NCBI RefSeq assembly: GCF_037892545.1
Contig: NZ_JBBKBG010000030.1
Span: 1 to 32,730 of the forward strand
Origin: Pseudogracilibacillus sp037892545
Lineage (GTDB): Bacteria > Bacillota > Bacilli > Bacillales > Amphibacillaceae
Length of the DNA: 32,730 nt
Direction: 5' to 3'
In this document: one piece after another, positions 1 through 7,041 of the stretch
Layout: the number at the start of each line of letters is the position of its first letter
Position numbering within the stretch: the stretch's first letter is position 1
Made by a program: the position numbers and the translations under genes
The notes under the pieces: generated by a model
Database searches by the model: none
Told to the model about the DNA's origin: nothing
What the model saw: only the letters and a program-made list of their open reading frames with translations

Positions 1-967
1 AACTAACTAAAACATTTCCGACTAAGAAGGAAGCAAAACTTTGGGCTTTAGAAATGGAATTAGCGAAAGGAGAAGGAAAAGAACTTGCTCACAGAACAAC
101 AACATTTGCGGACTTCTTCGAAAATTGGATATATCTTGTAAAGGTTAATGACGTTAAAGAAACGACATTTCAAAATTATGTTCGTACTTTAGGAGTTATT
201 AGAAATTTATTTCAGGATATCCAATTAAAAGATTTAAATGATATTGTTGTTCAGAAAAAGATAGATGAGTATGCCAAGACACATTCACGAAAAACAACAC
301 ATGAGGTTCTTCTTAAAATTAAAACATCTTTACGTGATGCATATGCTCGTGGCTATATTGCAAATGATTTTGCTCGTTTAGTAAAAACACGTGGAGAGAA
401 TCCACCTAAACGTAATAAAGCATTATCTATCACCGATTTAGAAAACTTCGTAATTACGTTTTACAGCATCCAGAAGACGAATTTAACTTGCTTGTATTAC
501 TTGCATTAGAAACGGGGATGCGACGTGGAGAACTGTTAGCAATACGCCCAGAGAGTATTTATGAATACGGAATAAGGGTTAGACATTCGATTAGTCCTAC
601 TTCTGATGATACTTCATTAAAAACACAAAATGCAAAACGTGATGTTTCTATTAACAAAGAGGTATATGAACTAATTCGTAAAATTCCTGTTAAAGAGAAT
701 GGTTATATTTTCAGCTTTGGCGGTTTTAAACAGTCGGAACAATTAGCAGAGTTACTGAAGAAATTAGATATTAAGAAAACAACGTTTCACGGTTTAAGAG
801 ACACTCACGCATCATTTTTATTTTCTCAAGACATAGATATTGCTTATGTATCAAAGCGATTAGGTCACATTAATATTCAAACCACACAGAATTATTATCT
901 GGAATTAATGCCAGAAAAAAAGCATCAGCAAGATGCCGATGCTTTAAATCTGTTAAGTGCTTTATAA
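1..967 (+). pseudogene. int: Tyrosine recombinase/integrase, frameshifted and cut by the window edge
   Basis: A site-specific recombinase of phages and integrative elements, the only plus-strand gene. The frame is open from base 3, so the N-terminus lies outside the window. The first residues (TFPTKKEAKLWALE) resemble an arm-type DNA-binding domain, and a SAM-like core-binding domain follows. Near base 464 the frame breaks: the catalytic half (LLVLLALETGMRRGELL) continues one frame over. One extra C after ttac (461-464) would restore FYQHPEDEFNLL. The catalytic set is otherwise present: Arg in GMRRGE, Lys in LKTQNAKRD, HGLR (HxxR), LGH, and the Tyr nucleophile in TTQNYY. It stops at 965-967, about 70 bp from the convergent 3' end of rpsI. 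The family call is sure. Whether the frameshift is a real mutation or a sequencing error cannot be told here. Confidence 0.88.
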
Positions 968-997
968 GGTTCAAGTTGATTTGAACCAACTTGAACC
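968..997. repeat. 11-bp inverted repeat plus TTGAACC repeats after int
   Basis: GGTTCAAGTTG (968-978) and CAACTTGAACC (987-997) are perfect inverted repeats around an 8-bp loop, starting on the base after the int stop codon. TTGAACC also occurs twice in direct orientation, 10 bp apart (981 and 991), with one inverted copy at 968. The plus strand continues with six A and the minus strand has six T before, not after, the stem, so it is not a canonical terminator in either direction. Arm-type integrase or excisionase binding sites are a plausible reading, but this is inference. Confidence 0.6.
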
Positions 998-1010
998 AAA
1001 AAAGCTCTGT

Positions 1011-1032
1011 AAACACTGATATATCAATGTTT
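1011..1032. repeat. 22-bp near-perfect palindrome at the rpsI 3' flank
   Basis: The segment AAACA C TGATATATCA A TGTTT reads as an inverted repeat with one mismatch; in RNA from the minus strand that mismatch becomes a U-G wobble. It ends 3 bp from the rpsI stop codon. It could be a weak rpsI terminator stem (six T follow seven bases later on the minus strand) or part of the element's attachment region. Evidence for either is limited. Confidence 0.5.
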
Positions 1033-1062
1033 CTATTAACGTTTTGAGAACTGTGGTGCACG
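1033..1062. other. Putative att site at the 3' end of rpsI
   Basis: The last codons of rpsI (GCACCACAGTTCTCAAAACG on the minus strand, then the TAA stop) face a tyrosine integrase only about 70 bp away. Integrases of this class normally sit at one end of their element beside the att core. Insertion in the 3' end of rpsI is, from memory, a reported site for integrative elements in Firmicutes. The second att copy would lie left of base 1, so the core cannot be delimited here. Confidence 0.4.
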
Positions 1063-1428
1063 ACGAGCGCCTTTAAGACCGTATTTCTTACGTTCTTTCA
1101 TACGAGAGTCGCGAGTTAAGAATCCTTCAGACTTTAATGTCTTACGGTAATCAGGATCTACCTCTAATAAAGCACGAGCTACTCCGTGACGGATTGCTCC
1201 AGCTTGACCAGTAAATCCACCGCCTTGAACGTTAACTAAAACGTCATACGATCCTTCTGTTTCTGTAGCAACTAAAGGTTGCTTCACAATTAAAAGTTGA
1301 GTTTCATATGGGAAATAATCTTCCGCATTATGTTTGTTTACGATCACTTTACCAGATCCCGGTACTAAACGTACACGTGCTGTAGACGTTTTGCGGCGAC
1401 CTGTTCCATAGTATTGTACTTGAGCCAA
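1036..1428 (-). CDS. rpsI: 30S ribosomal protein S9
   Basis: S9 sits in the head of the small subunit, and its C-terminal tail reaches P-site tRNA. The 130-residue product has the family start QYYGTGRRK, the VNVQGGGFTGQAGAIRHG core and the invariant tail ARRAPQFSKR. The start is TTG at 1426-1428, supported by GGGAGG eight bases upstream and by alignment to MAQVQYYGTG in Bacillus. It lies 18 bp behind rplM and is surely cotranscribed with it from the promoter near 2000. Its 3' end faces a truncated integrase, so whatever normally follows rpsI in related genomes is absent here; no clear intrinsic terminator is visible. Confidence 0.98.
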   Translation of the reverse strand: MAQVQYYGTGRRKTSTARVRLVPGSGKVIVNKHNAEDYFPYETQLLIVKQPLVATETEGSYDVLVNVQGGGFTGQAGAIRHGVARALLEVDPDYRKTLKSEGFLTRDSRMKERKKYGLKGARRAPQFSKR

Positions 1429-1446
1429 TGGTTTAACCTCCCTTTA

Positions 1447-1884
1447 TTATCCCTTTAATACGTATTCTTCTGGTTTTTGTGCTGCATGGTTATGTTCAGC
1501 TCCACGGTAAACGTGTAATTTCTTGAACATTTTACGTCCTAAAGATCCTTTTGGTAACATACCTCTGATTGCAATTTCAATCATTTTTTCTGGATCTTTT
1601 GTTACCATGTCATATGCATTACGCTCTGTTAATCCACCTGGATGACCAGAGTGACGGTAATACATTTTGTCGTTTAATTTGTTTCCAGTTAATTGAATCT
1701 TCTCTGCATTTACGATAATTACGTTATCACCAGTATCAACATGTGGTGTATATGTTGGCTTATGCTTTCCGCGTAAGATTGAAGCAATTTCAGAAGCTAA
1801 ACGTCCTAAAGTTTCGCCTTCTGCGTCAACTACATACCACTTACGTTCTACAGTGTTATCATTTGCCATAAAAGTAGTTCGCAT
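1447..1884 (-). CDS. rplM: 50S ribosomal protein L13
   Basis: L13 is an early-assembling large-subunit protein. From MRTTFMAND the product is 145 residues, the usual Bacillus length. Family blocks are present: WYVVDAEGETLGRLAS, LRGKHKPTYTPHVDTGDNV, YYRHSGHPGG, and RGMLPKGSLGRKMFKKLHVY. An in-frame upstream extension exists, but GGAGGG six bases before the ATG at 1882-1884 and the alignment fix this start. It is the first gene of the rplM-rpsI pair, with its own promoter just past truA and an untranslated leader of about 90 nt that probably gives autoregulation. Confidence 0.98.
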   Translation of the reverse strand: MRTTFMANDNTVERKWYVVDAEGETLGRLASEIASILRGKHKPTYTPHVDTGDNVIIVNAEKIQLTGNKLNDKMYYRHSGHPGGLTERNAYDMVTKDPEKMIEIAIRGMLPKGSLGRKMFKKLHVYRGAEHNHAAQKPEEYVLKG

Positions 1885-1976
1885 TGTTTTCCCTCCAAAT
1901 TGTTTCCTCATTCATATTCATCTATATTCACACAATTAGTTTCCGGGGCTAATTATGGATTAGAAATAATTTACCA
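1885..1976 (-). promoter_or_regulatory. rplM 5' untranslated leader, probable L13 leader element
   Basis: About 92 nt separate the predicted transcription start from the rplM ATG. A stem AATTAG/CTAATT (1934-1954) closes a 9-nt loop, and ATTAT/ATAAT arms overlap it upstream, allowing alternative pairing. Low-GC Gram-positives are known to carry an L13-binding leader upstream of rplM (an Rfam family). Position fits; I did not align it to the family model. Confidence 0.5.
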
Positions 1977-1982
1977 ATGACC

Positions 1983-2012
1983 ATCATACACTAAAAACCC
2001 TATATTTGTCAA
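1983..2012 (-). promoter_or_regulatory. SigA-type promoter for rplM-rpsI
   Basis: On the minus strand, TTGACA (2007-2012) and TATGAT (1983-1988) are separated by 18 bp. The -35 box begins only 9 bp after the truA stop codon, so the pair rplM-rpsI can be expressed apart from the ecf-truA unit. Transcription would begin near 1976. Confidence 0.75.
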
Positions 2013-2021
2013 TGTTTTATA

Positions 2022-2771
2022 CTAATTATTTTCATATTTTACATGCCATAAATAGAGCCCTTCTGGAGGGGCCGTTTTCCCTGCAAATGTACGATCTTTT
2101 GCAGCAAACATTTGTTCAATATCTTCTTCTGTCGTCTTCCCACTACCAACTTCTAACAACACTCCAACGATAATACGCACCATATTATATAAAAAACCAT
2201 TCCCGCGTAATATAAATGTAATTTCGCCATTATTTTCTTCACAACGAACTTCGTATAGCGTTCGCACTTTACTTCCTTTTACCGTAGATCTTGCGGAACA
2301 AAAAGATGTAAAATCATGTGTGCCCTCAAACAGCTTACAAGCCTGTTGTATTTTCTTTATTTGTAATGGATATGGATAGTAATACGTATAATTTCGTTTA
2401 AAAACATCCCGCTCTTTCTTATTTAAAACGATATAACGATACTCTTTTTCCACGGCATCAAATTGTGCATGAAAATTGGTCGCCACTTCCTCTACATGAA
2501 CGACAAATAGATCATTTGGCAAAAGCGCATTTAATGCTTTTTTCCAGTTTTCTGACGGCATTTGCAACGTTGTGTCAAAATGTGCTACTTGCCCTTTTGC
2601 ATGGACACCACTATCGGTCCTTCCAGAAGGATAAAGCCGAACTGGATTGCCTTTATGCATCTTTGATAAAGCTTTTTCCATTTCAGCTTGGACGGTTCGT
2701 TTATTCGGTTGTATTTGGGAGCCCGAAAAGTTCGTTCCATCATAACTAAATGTACATTTTATTTTCTGCAT
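2022..2771 (-). CDS. truA: tRNA pseudouridine synthase A (positions 38-40)
   Basis: TruA isomerises uridines 38, 39 and 40 in the anticodon stem-loop of many tRNAs. The 249-residue protein has the catalytic motif YPSGRTDSGVHAKGQVAHF with the nucleophilic Asp at about residue 53. It also has the N-terminal YDGTNFSGSQIQPNKRTVQ block and the C-terminal GNGFLYNMVRIIVG and PPEGLYL motifs. AAGGAAGG lies upstream of the ATG. It follows ecfT by 15 bp and closes that transcription unit, as in B. subtilis. No terminator is obvious after it; the rplM promoter begins almost at once. Confidence 0.97.
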   Translation of the reverse strand: MQKIKCTFSYDGTNFSGSQIQPNKRTVQAEMEKALSKMHKGNPVRLYPSGRTDSGVHAKGQVAHFDTTLQMPSENWKKALNALLPNDLFVVHVEEVATNFHAQFDAVEKEYRYIVLNKKERDVFKRNYTYYYPYPLQIKKIQQACKLFEGTHDFTSFCSARSTVKGSKVRTLYEVRCEENNGEITFILRGNGFLYNMVRIIVGVLLEVGSGKTTEEDIEQMFAAKDRTFAGKTAPPEGLYLWHVKYENN

Positions 2772-2786
2772 GCCATGTACCTTCCT

Positions 2787-3584
2787 TTACTGTCGCACAA
2801 AAAAGAGTGCTACAATGACGAATGTAAATAAAGTAAAACTAATATAATCACGCTTTTCATACGCTAATTCTCGTAATTTCGTTCGACCTTCTCCACCTTG
2901 ATACCCTCTAGCCTCCATTGCCATAGCAAGCTCCTCAGCTCGTTTAAAAGCACTGACGAACAATGGAACTAACAACGGAATAATGGCCTTTAAACGTTCT
3001 TTAAATGGCCCTGTACGAAAATCTACCCCTCGTGAAGCTTGTGCTTTAGAGATTTTATCTGTTTCCTGCATTAATGTTGGAATAAACCGCAAAGAAATAG
3101 ACATCATTAATGCAAGCTCATGTACAGGAAATTTCACTTTATTTAATGGTTGTAATAAACTCTCGATTGCGTCTGTTATTTCTATTGGGGTCGTTGTTAA
3201 TGTCAAAAGCGACGTCATTAAAACAAGTAACAAAAATCGTAATGAAATAACAAGTCCTTGAATCACTCCACCTAAGTGAATTTTTATTGCCATAAACTCA
3301 TATAAAACAGGTCCTGTTTTCGTTAAAAACACGTGTAATAAGAAGGTAAAAACGATTAAAAACCAAATTGGTAATAAACCTTTTATAATAAAACGAAAAG
3401 GAATCCGTGTCATTAAAATGACAAATAAAACAAATACCGTTAACAGTGTGTAACTATATGTATTGTTTGCGAAAAAAACAAAAATGACGTAAAAGAAAAT
3501 AATGATCATTTTTGTACGTGGATCTAATTTATGAATAAATGAATTTCCTGGTACATATTGTCCGATAATCATCGAATTACCCAT
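2787..3584 (-). CDS. ecfT: ECF transporter transmembrane (T) component
   Basis: EcfT is the membrane scaffold that couples the EcfA1-EcfA2 ATPases to exchangeable vitamin- or metal-binding S components. The 265-residue protein begins SMIIGQYVPGNSFIHKLDPRTK, a family signature, then has several hydrophobic segments (about residues 27-120 and again near the C-terminus). The two coupling-helix motifs are present as SKAQASRGVDF and AMEARGYQGG. An AAGGAGA site lies about 11 bases upstream of the chosen ATG; a closer ATG is out of frame and stops after four codons. It is 15 bp behind ecfA2. No S component is encoded in this window, so the substrate is unknown, as is usual for group II ECF modules. 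Confidence 0.95.
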   Translation of the reverse strand: MGNSMIIGQYVPGNSFIHKLDPRTKMIIIFFYVIFVFFANNTYSYTLLTVFVLFVILMTRIPFRFIIKGLLPIWFLIVFTFLLHVFLTKTGPVLYEFMAIKIHLGGVIQGLVISLRFLLLVLMTSLLTLTTTPIEITDAIESLLQPLNKVKFPVHELALMMSISLRFIPTLMQETDKISKAQASRGVDFRTGPFKERLKAIIPLLVPLFVSAFKRAEELAMAMEARGYQGGEGRTKLRELAYEKRDYISFTLFTFVIVALFFVRQ

Positions 3585-3599
3585 TGAACATAAATCTCC

Positions 3600-4454
3600 T
3601 TATTTTAAGACAGATACAATCTTTTCCGCCATTGCATCTATCGAATCGTTAGTAAGTGGAAAGCTTGTCCCAAATTGTTCGTTAAATTTTTGGATGAATT
3701 GAATAGATTCAGGGACTTGTAGATGTACTTTTTCAATTGCTTCTTTCTGTACAAAAATTTCTTCTGGTTTTCCCTCCATATATAGTTCACCTTGATTTAA
3801 TATAATAATATAATCAGCATATTTTAACGCATCTTCCATACTGTGTGTAACGAGAATCGTTGTAGCGTTTTCTGCTTGGTGAATATCGTAGAACATATCC
3901 ATCATTTCTTTTTGTCCTTTTGGATCAAGTCCAGCAGTCGGTTCATCTAGGACATATACTTTCGGTCTTGTTGCAAGCACCCCTGCAATTGCGACACGGC
4001 GCATTTGCCCTCCACTTAATTCAAATGGGGAGCGTGTTAATAGCGCATCATCTAAGCCAACTAATGGGGTCACTTGTTTCATACGTTCTTTTACATCTGT
4101 TTCTGACACCCCAAAGTTCATCGGGCCAAACGCAATATCCTTTTCTACTGTTTCTTCAAATAATTGATGCTCTGGATATTGGAAGACAACACCGACCTCA
4201 CTACGTAACTTCTTCATTTCCTTTTCTTTTTCATCTTTTGACAATGTATAAGGGCCAATTGATACTTTCCCTTTTGTCGGGCGGATGAGTCCGTTTAAAT
4301 GTTGAATCAATGTTGATTTTCCAGAACCTGTATGTCCGATAATTGCTGTAAATGATTTTTCTTTTATACGAAATGAAACATCATTTAATGCTTTATGTGC
4401 AAACGGCGTATTTTCTTGATACACGTATGTTACATGTTCGAATGATATATCCAT
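3600..4454 (-). CDS. ecfA2: ECF transporter ATP-binding protein A2
   Basis: One of two ATPases that drive the shared ECF module. The 284 residues show Walker A GHTGSGKST (40-48), Q-loop FQYPEHQLFE (about 91-100), signature LSGGQMRRVAIAG (146-158), Walker B VLDEPTAGLDP with Asp170-Glu171, and the switch His near 204 in VTHSMEDA. The FQYPEHQLFE form of the Q-loop region is typical of EcfA2. Its start overlaps the end of ecfA1 by 25 bp, with GGAGG directly upstream, suggesting translational coupling and 1:1 synthesis of the pair. Confidence 0.96.
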   Translation of the reverse strand: MDISFEHVTYVYQENTPFAHKALNDVSFRIKEKSFTAIIGHTGSGKSTLIQHLNGLIRPTKGKVSIGPYTLSKDEKEKEMKKLRSEVGVVFQYPEHQLFEETVEKDIAFGPMNFGVSETDVKERMKQVTPLVGLDDALLTRSPFELSGGQMRRVAIAGVLATRPKVYVLDEPTAGLDPKGQKEMMDMFYDIHQAENATTILVTHSMEDALKYADYIIILNQGELYMEGKPEEIFVQKEAIEKVHLQVPESIQFIQKFNEQFGTSFPLTNDSIDAMAEKIVSVLK

Positions 4455-5266
4455 AGTTCCTCCATCATTTCCTTCATAGTTAATGGGGCCTTTTCTAAAT
4501 AGATATCTTTCTCCTTCAATTTCTCATATAGTTGCGAAATGAAGGGGATATCTAAGCCAATATGTTGTAATGCCTTTCCATGATTCAATACATGGCGTGG
4601 GGTGCCTTCTTCCCAAATTTGCCCTTTATTTAATACAATTACACGATCTGTTTGGATGACCTCGTGTAAATCATGTGTAATCGTAATGAGTGATAATTGC
4701 TCTTTTTCTTGGAGATGTTTTATCGTCTCCATTATTTCCATGCGTCCTAGTGGGTCTAACATAACGGTCGCTTCATCCAATATCAGTACTTGTGGTGAGA
4801 CTGCAATAACACCTGCAATAGCAACACGTTGCTTTTGACCTCCTGATAATCGATGTGGCTCTGTCAAACGGGAATCTGTCATATTAACTGCTTCCAACGA
4901 TGAAGCGATACGTTCGACCATAAGTTCACGTTCGAAACCACGATTTTCCATTCCAAAAGCAACATCATCTTGCACAGTAGCACCGACAAATTGGTTGTCG
5001 GGATTTTGAAAGACCATCCCTACTTCCTTACGAATATCCCAAATGGACTCCTCTGTTAAAGCAATGCCATTTACGAATATTTCCCCTTCTTGAGGAAATA
5101 AAAGACCATTCATTAGTTTAGCAATAGTCGATTTCCCAGAACCGTTATGACCAATAATAGCAACAGATTCATTATCGTAAATCGTAAAAGATACATCCTT
5201 TAACACCCACGGTCCGTCTTGCTCATATTTAAATGATACATTTTTAAATTGTACTACTTGATTCAT
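4430..5266 (-). CDS. ecfA1: ECF transporter ATP-binding protein A1
   Basis: Partner ATPase of EcfA2. From MNQVVQFKNVSFKYEQ the protein is about 278 residues. It has Walker A GHNGSGKST (39-47), Q-loop FQNPDNQFVG, signature LSGGQKQRVAIAG (140-152), Walker B LILDEATVMLDP (Asp164-Glu165) and switch His198. The frame stays open upstream to 5347, but that extension (MCYTIRTHFHY...) matches nothing in the family and would cover the likely promoter. GGAGG nine bases before the ATG at 5264-5266 settles the start. It is first in the unit ecfA1-ecfA2-ecfT-truA, after the rplQ terminator. Confidence 0.96.
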   Translation of the reverse strand: MNQVVQFKNVSFKYEQDGPWVLKDVSFTIYDNESVAIIGHNGSGKSTIAKLMNGLLFPQEGEIFVNGIALTEESIWDIRKEVGMVFQNPDNQFVGATVQDDVAFGMENRGFERELMVERIASSLEAVNMTDSRLTEPHRLSGGQKQRVAIAGVIAVSPQVLILDEATVMLDPLGRMEIMETIKHLQEKEQLSLITITHDLHEVIQTDRVIVLNKGQIWEEGTPRHVLNHGKALQHIGLDIPFISQLYEKLKEKDIYLEKAPLTMKEMMEELWIYHSNM

Positions 5267-5300
5267 TTTCCGATGCCTCCATGGGCTTTTTTCTTCTTTC

Positions 5301-5344
5301 ATTATACATGATTCATAGTGAAAATGTGTACGAATAGTATAACA
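5301..5344 (-). promoter_or_regulatory. Candidate promoter(s) for ecfA1-ecfA2-ecfT-truA
   Basis: Two -10-like elements lie between the rplQ terminator and the ecfA1 ATG: TATACT at 5336-5341 preceded by TGn (an extended -10), and TATAAT at 5301-5306. Neither has a good -35 at 16-18 bp. The terminator upstream argues that a promoter is needed here; which element is used is not decided by sequence. Confidence 0.4.
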
Positions 5345-5425
5345 CATGATGAAAAGGTGAAGATTAACCTATAAGGGGCGTAGCGAGGATAGATCGTTTT
5401 ACCTGAAGAAGATGATGTAGATAAA

Positions 5426-5474
5426 CAAAAAAGGGCCTGGTTCATTCTCTATAAAAGAGAATTTCCCTGCCCTT
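5426..5474 (-). terminator. Intrinsic terminator of the S10-spc-alpha operon
   Basis: Directly after the rplQ stop, the minus strand forms an outer AAGGGC/GCCCTT stem and an inner ATTCTC/GAGAAT stem around a short loop, followed by six T. This is a convincing Rho-independent terminator separating the long ribosomal operon from the ecf unit. Confidence 0.85.
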
Positions 5475-5482
5475 CCTATTAT

Positions 5483-5887
5483 TTATACTAACTCGATGAT
5501 AGCGATGTTTGCACCGTCACCACGACGAGGACCTACTTTAAGAACACGAGTATATCCACCTTGTCTATCCTCATAGCGTTCTGCAAGCTCCCCGAAAAGC
5601 TTATCTAATACAGTTTCAACTGCATCTCTTTCTTCTTTATCAAGCTTTTTGTTCGCATCAATTAATTCACCATCAAGTACTTTCTTTTTGTATAAGAATT
5701 GAGCTGCTTGACGACGAGCGTGTAAATCTCCACGCTTACCTAATGTAATCATTTTATCAACAGTAGATCTTAACTCTTTTGCTTTCGCTTCCGTTGTTTC
5801 TACTCGTTCGTGAACGATTACGTCTGTTGTTAAATTTCGTAATAAAGCCATACGAGTTTCTGTACTACGACCTAACTTTCTTGCCAT
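5483..5887 (-). CDS. rplQ: 50S ribosomal protein L17 (with internal extension)
   Basis: L17 lies near the polypeptide exit tunnel. The 134-residue product shows the family blocks RKLGRSTETRMALLRNLTTD, TTEAKAKELRS, ITLGKRGDLHARRQA, RYEDRQGGYTRVLKVGPRRG and a terminal AIIELV. It is about 14 residues longer than B. subtilis L17 (about 120). The extra residues lie between the HARRQA block and LDKLFGEL and are rich in Lys, Asp and Glu. AAGGAGGG precedes the ATG. It is the last gene of the alpha cluster, 36 bp after rpoA, and is followed by a strong terminator. Confidence 0.97.
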   Translation of the reverse strand: MARKLGRSTETRMALLRNLTTDVIVHERVETTEAKAKELRSTVDKMITLGKRGDLHARRQAAQFLYKKKVLDGELIDANKKLDKEERDAVETVLDKLFGELAERYEDRQGGYTRVLKVGPRRGDGANIAIIELV

Positions 5888-5923
5888 GAGTATCCCTCCT
5901 TTTCACTACATGACGATTTGTAA

Positions 5924-6868
5924 TTATTCGTCATTGCGTAAACCTAAATCTAATTCAGCTAGCTTGTTTTTCACTTCATCTAGTGATTTACGACCTAAAT
6001 TACGCACTTTCATCATATCTTCTTCTGACTTTGTCGTTAATTCTTGAACTGTATTAATTCCCGCACGTTTTAAACAGTTATATGAACGAACAGATAAGTC
6101 TAGTTCTTCAATAGTCATTTCAAGAACTTTTTCTTTTTGATCCTCTTCTTTTTCGACCATTATTTCAGCTTTTTGTGCATCATCCGTTAATCCAACAAAA
6201 ATGTTTAGATGTTCTGTGAAGACTTTAGCCCCTAAAGAAACAGCCTCTTCTGGACGGATGCTACCATTCGTCCAAACATCAAACGTTAATTTATCATAGT
6301 CGGTAATTTGCCCTACACGCGTGTTTTCTACTTGATAAGAAACACGAGAGACAGGAGTGAAAATTGAATCGATTGGAATGACACCAATCGGTTGATTTTC
6401 AGTTTTATTCTCTTCAGCAGGACGATAACCACGACCACGTTCTGCTGTAAGTTTCATATACAATTTACCAGTACCATTTAATGTTGCAATAGGAAGTTCA
6501 GGATTTAAAACTTCTACATCACTGTCATATGTTAAATCAGCGGCTGTAATAACACCCTCACCTTGAACATCCAGTTCAAGAACTTTTACTTCTTCCGAGT
6601 AAATTTTGAGTGCTAATTTCTTTAAGTTTAAAATAATCGTCGTTACATCTTCGACCACACCATCAATCGTTGAAAACTCATGTAGGGCACCATCGATTTG
6701 AACAGATGTAACTGCGGCACCTGGAAGTGAGGATAAAAGGATACGGCGTAAAGAGTTACCTAACGTAGTACCATATCCTCTTTCAAGTGGTTCTACTACG
6801 AATTTACCGAATGTAGCATCATCACTAATTTCCACCAGTTCTATATTTGGTTTCTCGATCTCAATCAT
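5924..6868 (-). CDS. rpoA: DNA-directed RNA polymerase subunit alpha
   Basis: Alpha forms the dimer on which RNA polymerase assembles, and its C-terminal domain contacts UP elements and activators. The 314 residues are standard for Bacillaceae. The N-terminal domain carries EPLERGYGTTLGNSLRRILL and SSLPGAAVTSVQIDG. After an acidic linker rich in Glu and Lys (about 235-250), the C-terminal domain has ELDLSVRSYNCLKRAGI and LGRKSLDEVKNKL with the helix-hairpin-helix residues. GGAGGG lies ahead of the ATG. Unlike its neighbours it is separated from rpsK by 173 bp that hold an inverted repeat and a possible promoter, so its output may be set partly apart from the ribosomal genes. Confidence 0.98.
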   Translation of the reverse strand: MIEIEKPNIELVEISDDATFGKFVVEPLERGYGTTLGNSLRRILLSSLPGAAVTSVQIDGALHEFSTIDGVVEDVTTIILNLKKLALKIYSEEVKVLELDVQGEGVITAADLTYDSDVEVLNPELPIATLNGTGKLYMKLTAERGRGYRPAEENKTENQPIGVIPIDSIFTPVSRVSYQVENTRVGQITDYDKLTFDVWTNGSIRPEEAVSLGAKVFTEHLNIFVGLTDDAQKAEIMVEKEEDQKEKVLEMTIEELDLSVRSYNCLKRAGINTVQELTTKSEEDMMKVRNLGRKSLDEVKNKLAELDLGLRNDE

Positions 6869-6913
6869 TCCATTAAGCCCTCCTTTAAAACTAACGCCTA
6901 ACCTTATAAATGG

Positions 6914-6950
6914 TTAATCATTATACCTTTTTGTCTTGATCCGTACCTTA
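6914..6950 (-). promoter_or_regulatory. Possible rpoA promoter
   Basis: A perfect TATAAT (6920-6925, minus strand) lies about 50 bp before the rpoA ATG and just downstream of the large inverted repeat. No good -35 exists at 16-18 bp (AGGTAC at 17), so this is a weak candidate only. Confidence 0.3.
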
Positions 6951-7002
6951 AAAATATAAAGAGTGATTGTTTTGTTGAAATCAACAAAACAAAGCATTCT
7001 TT
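6949..7002 (-). terminator. Long hairpin with U-rich tail between rpsK and rpoA (terminator or attenuator)
   Basis: TTGTTTTGTTGA (6967-6978) and TCAACAAAACAA (6981-6992) are perfect 12-bp inverted repeats with a 2-base centre. The stem extends outward through AAAGAGTG (6958-6965) and CATTCTTT (6995-7002) with one mismatch and a small bulge. On the minus strand the stem ends CTCTTT and runs into ATATTTTT. The structure looks like a partial intrinsic terminator inside the alpha operon. Confidence 0.5.
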
Positions 7003-7041
7003 ATAACATTATTGACAGAGTAAACAATTCTAAACGGTAAA

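Noticed and set aside
968..997. tRNA-like T-arm (GGTTCAAATC on the minus strand)
   Set aside because: Only the T-loop-like string is present. No acceptor, anticodon arm or D-loop of a tRNA can be folded around it, and the motif is explained by the TTGAACC repeats.
870..1061. Minus-strand ORF across the int-rpsI junction
   Set aside because: It is antisense to int and overlaps the rpsI end, has no ribosome site and no family likeness.
5267..5347. N-terminal extension of EcfA1
   Set aside because: No homology, no ribosome site, and it contains promoter-like elements; the ATG at 5264-5266 has GGAGG nine bases upstream.
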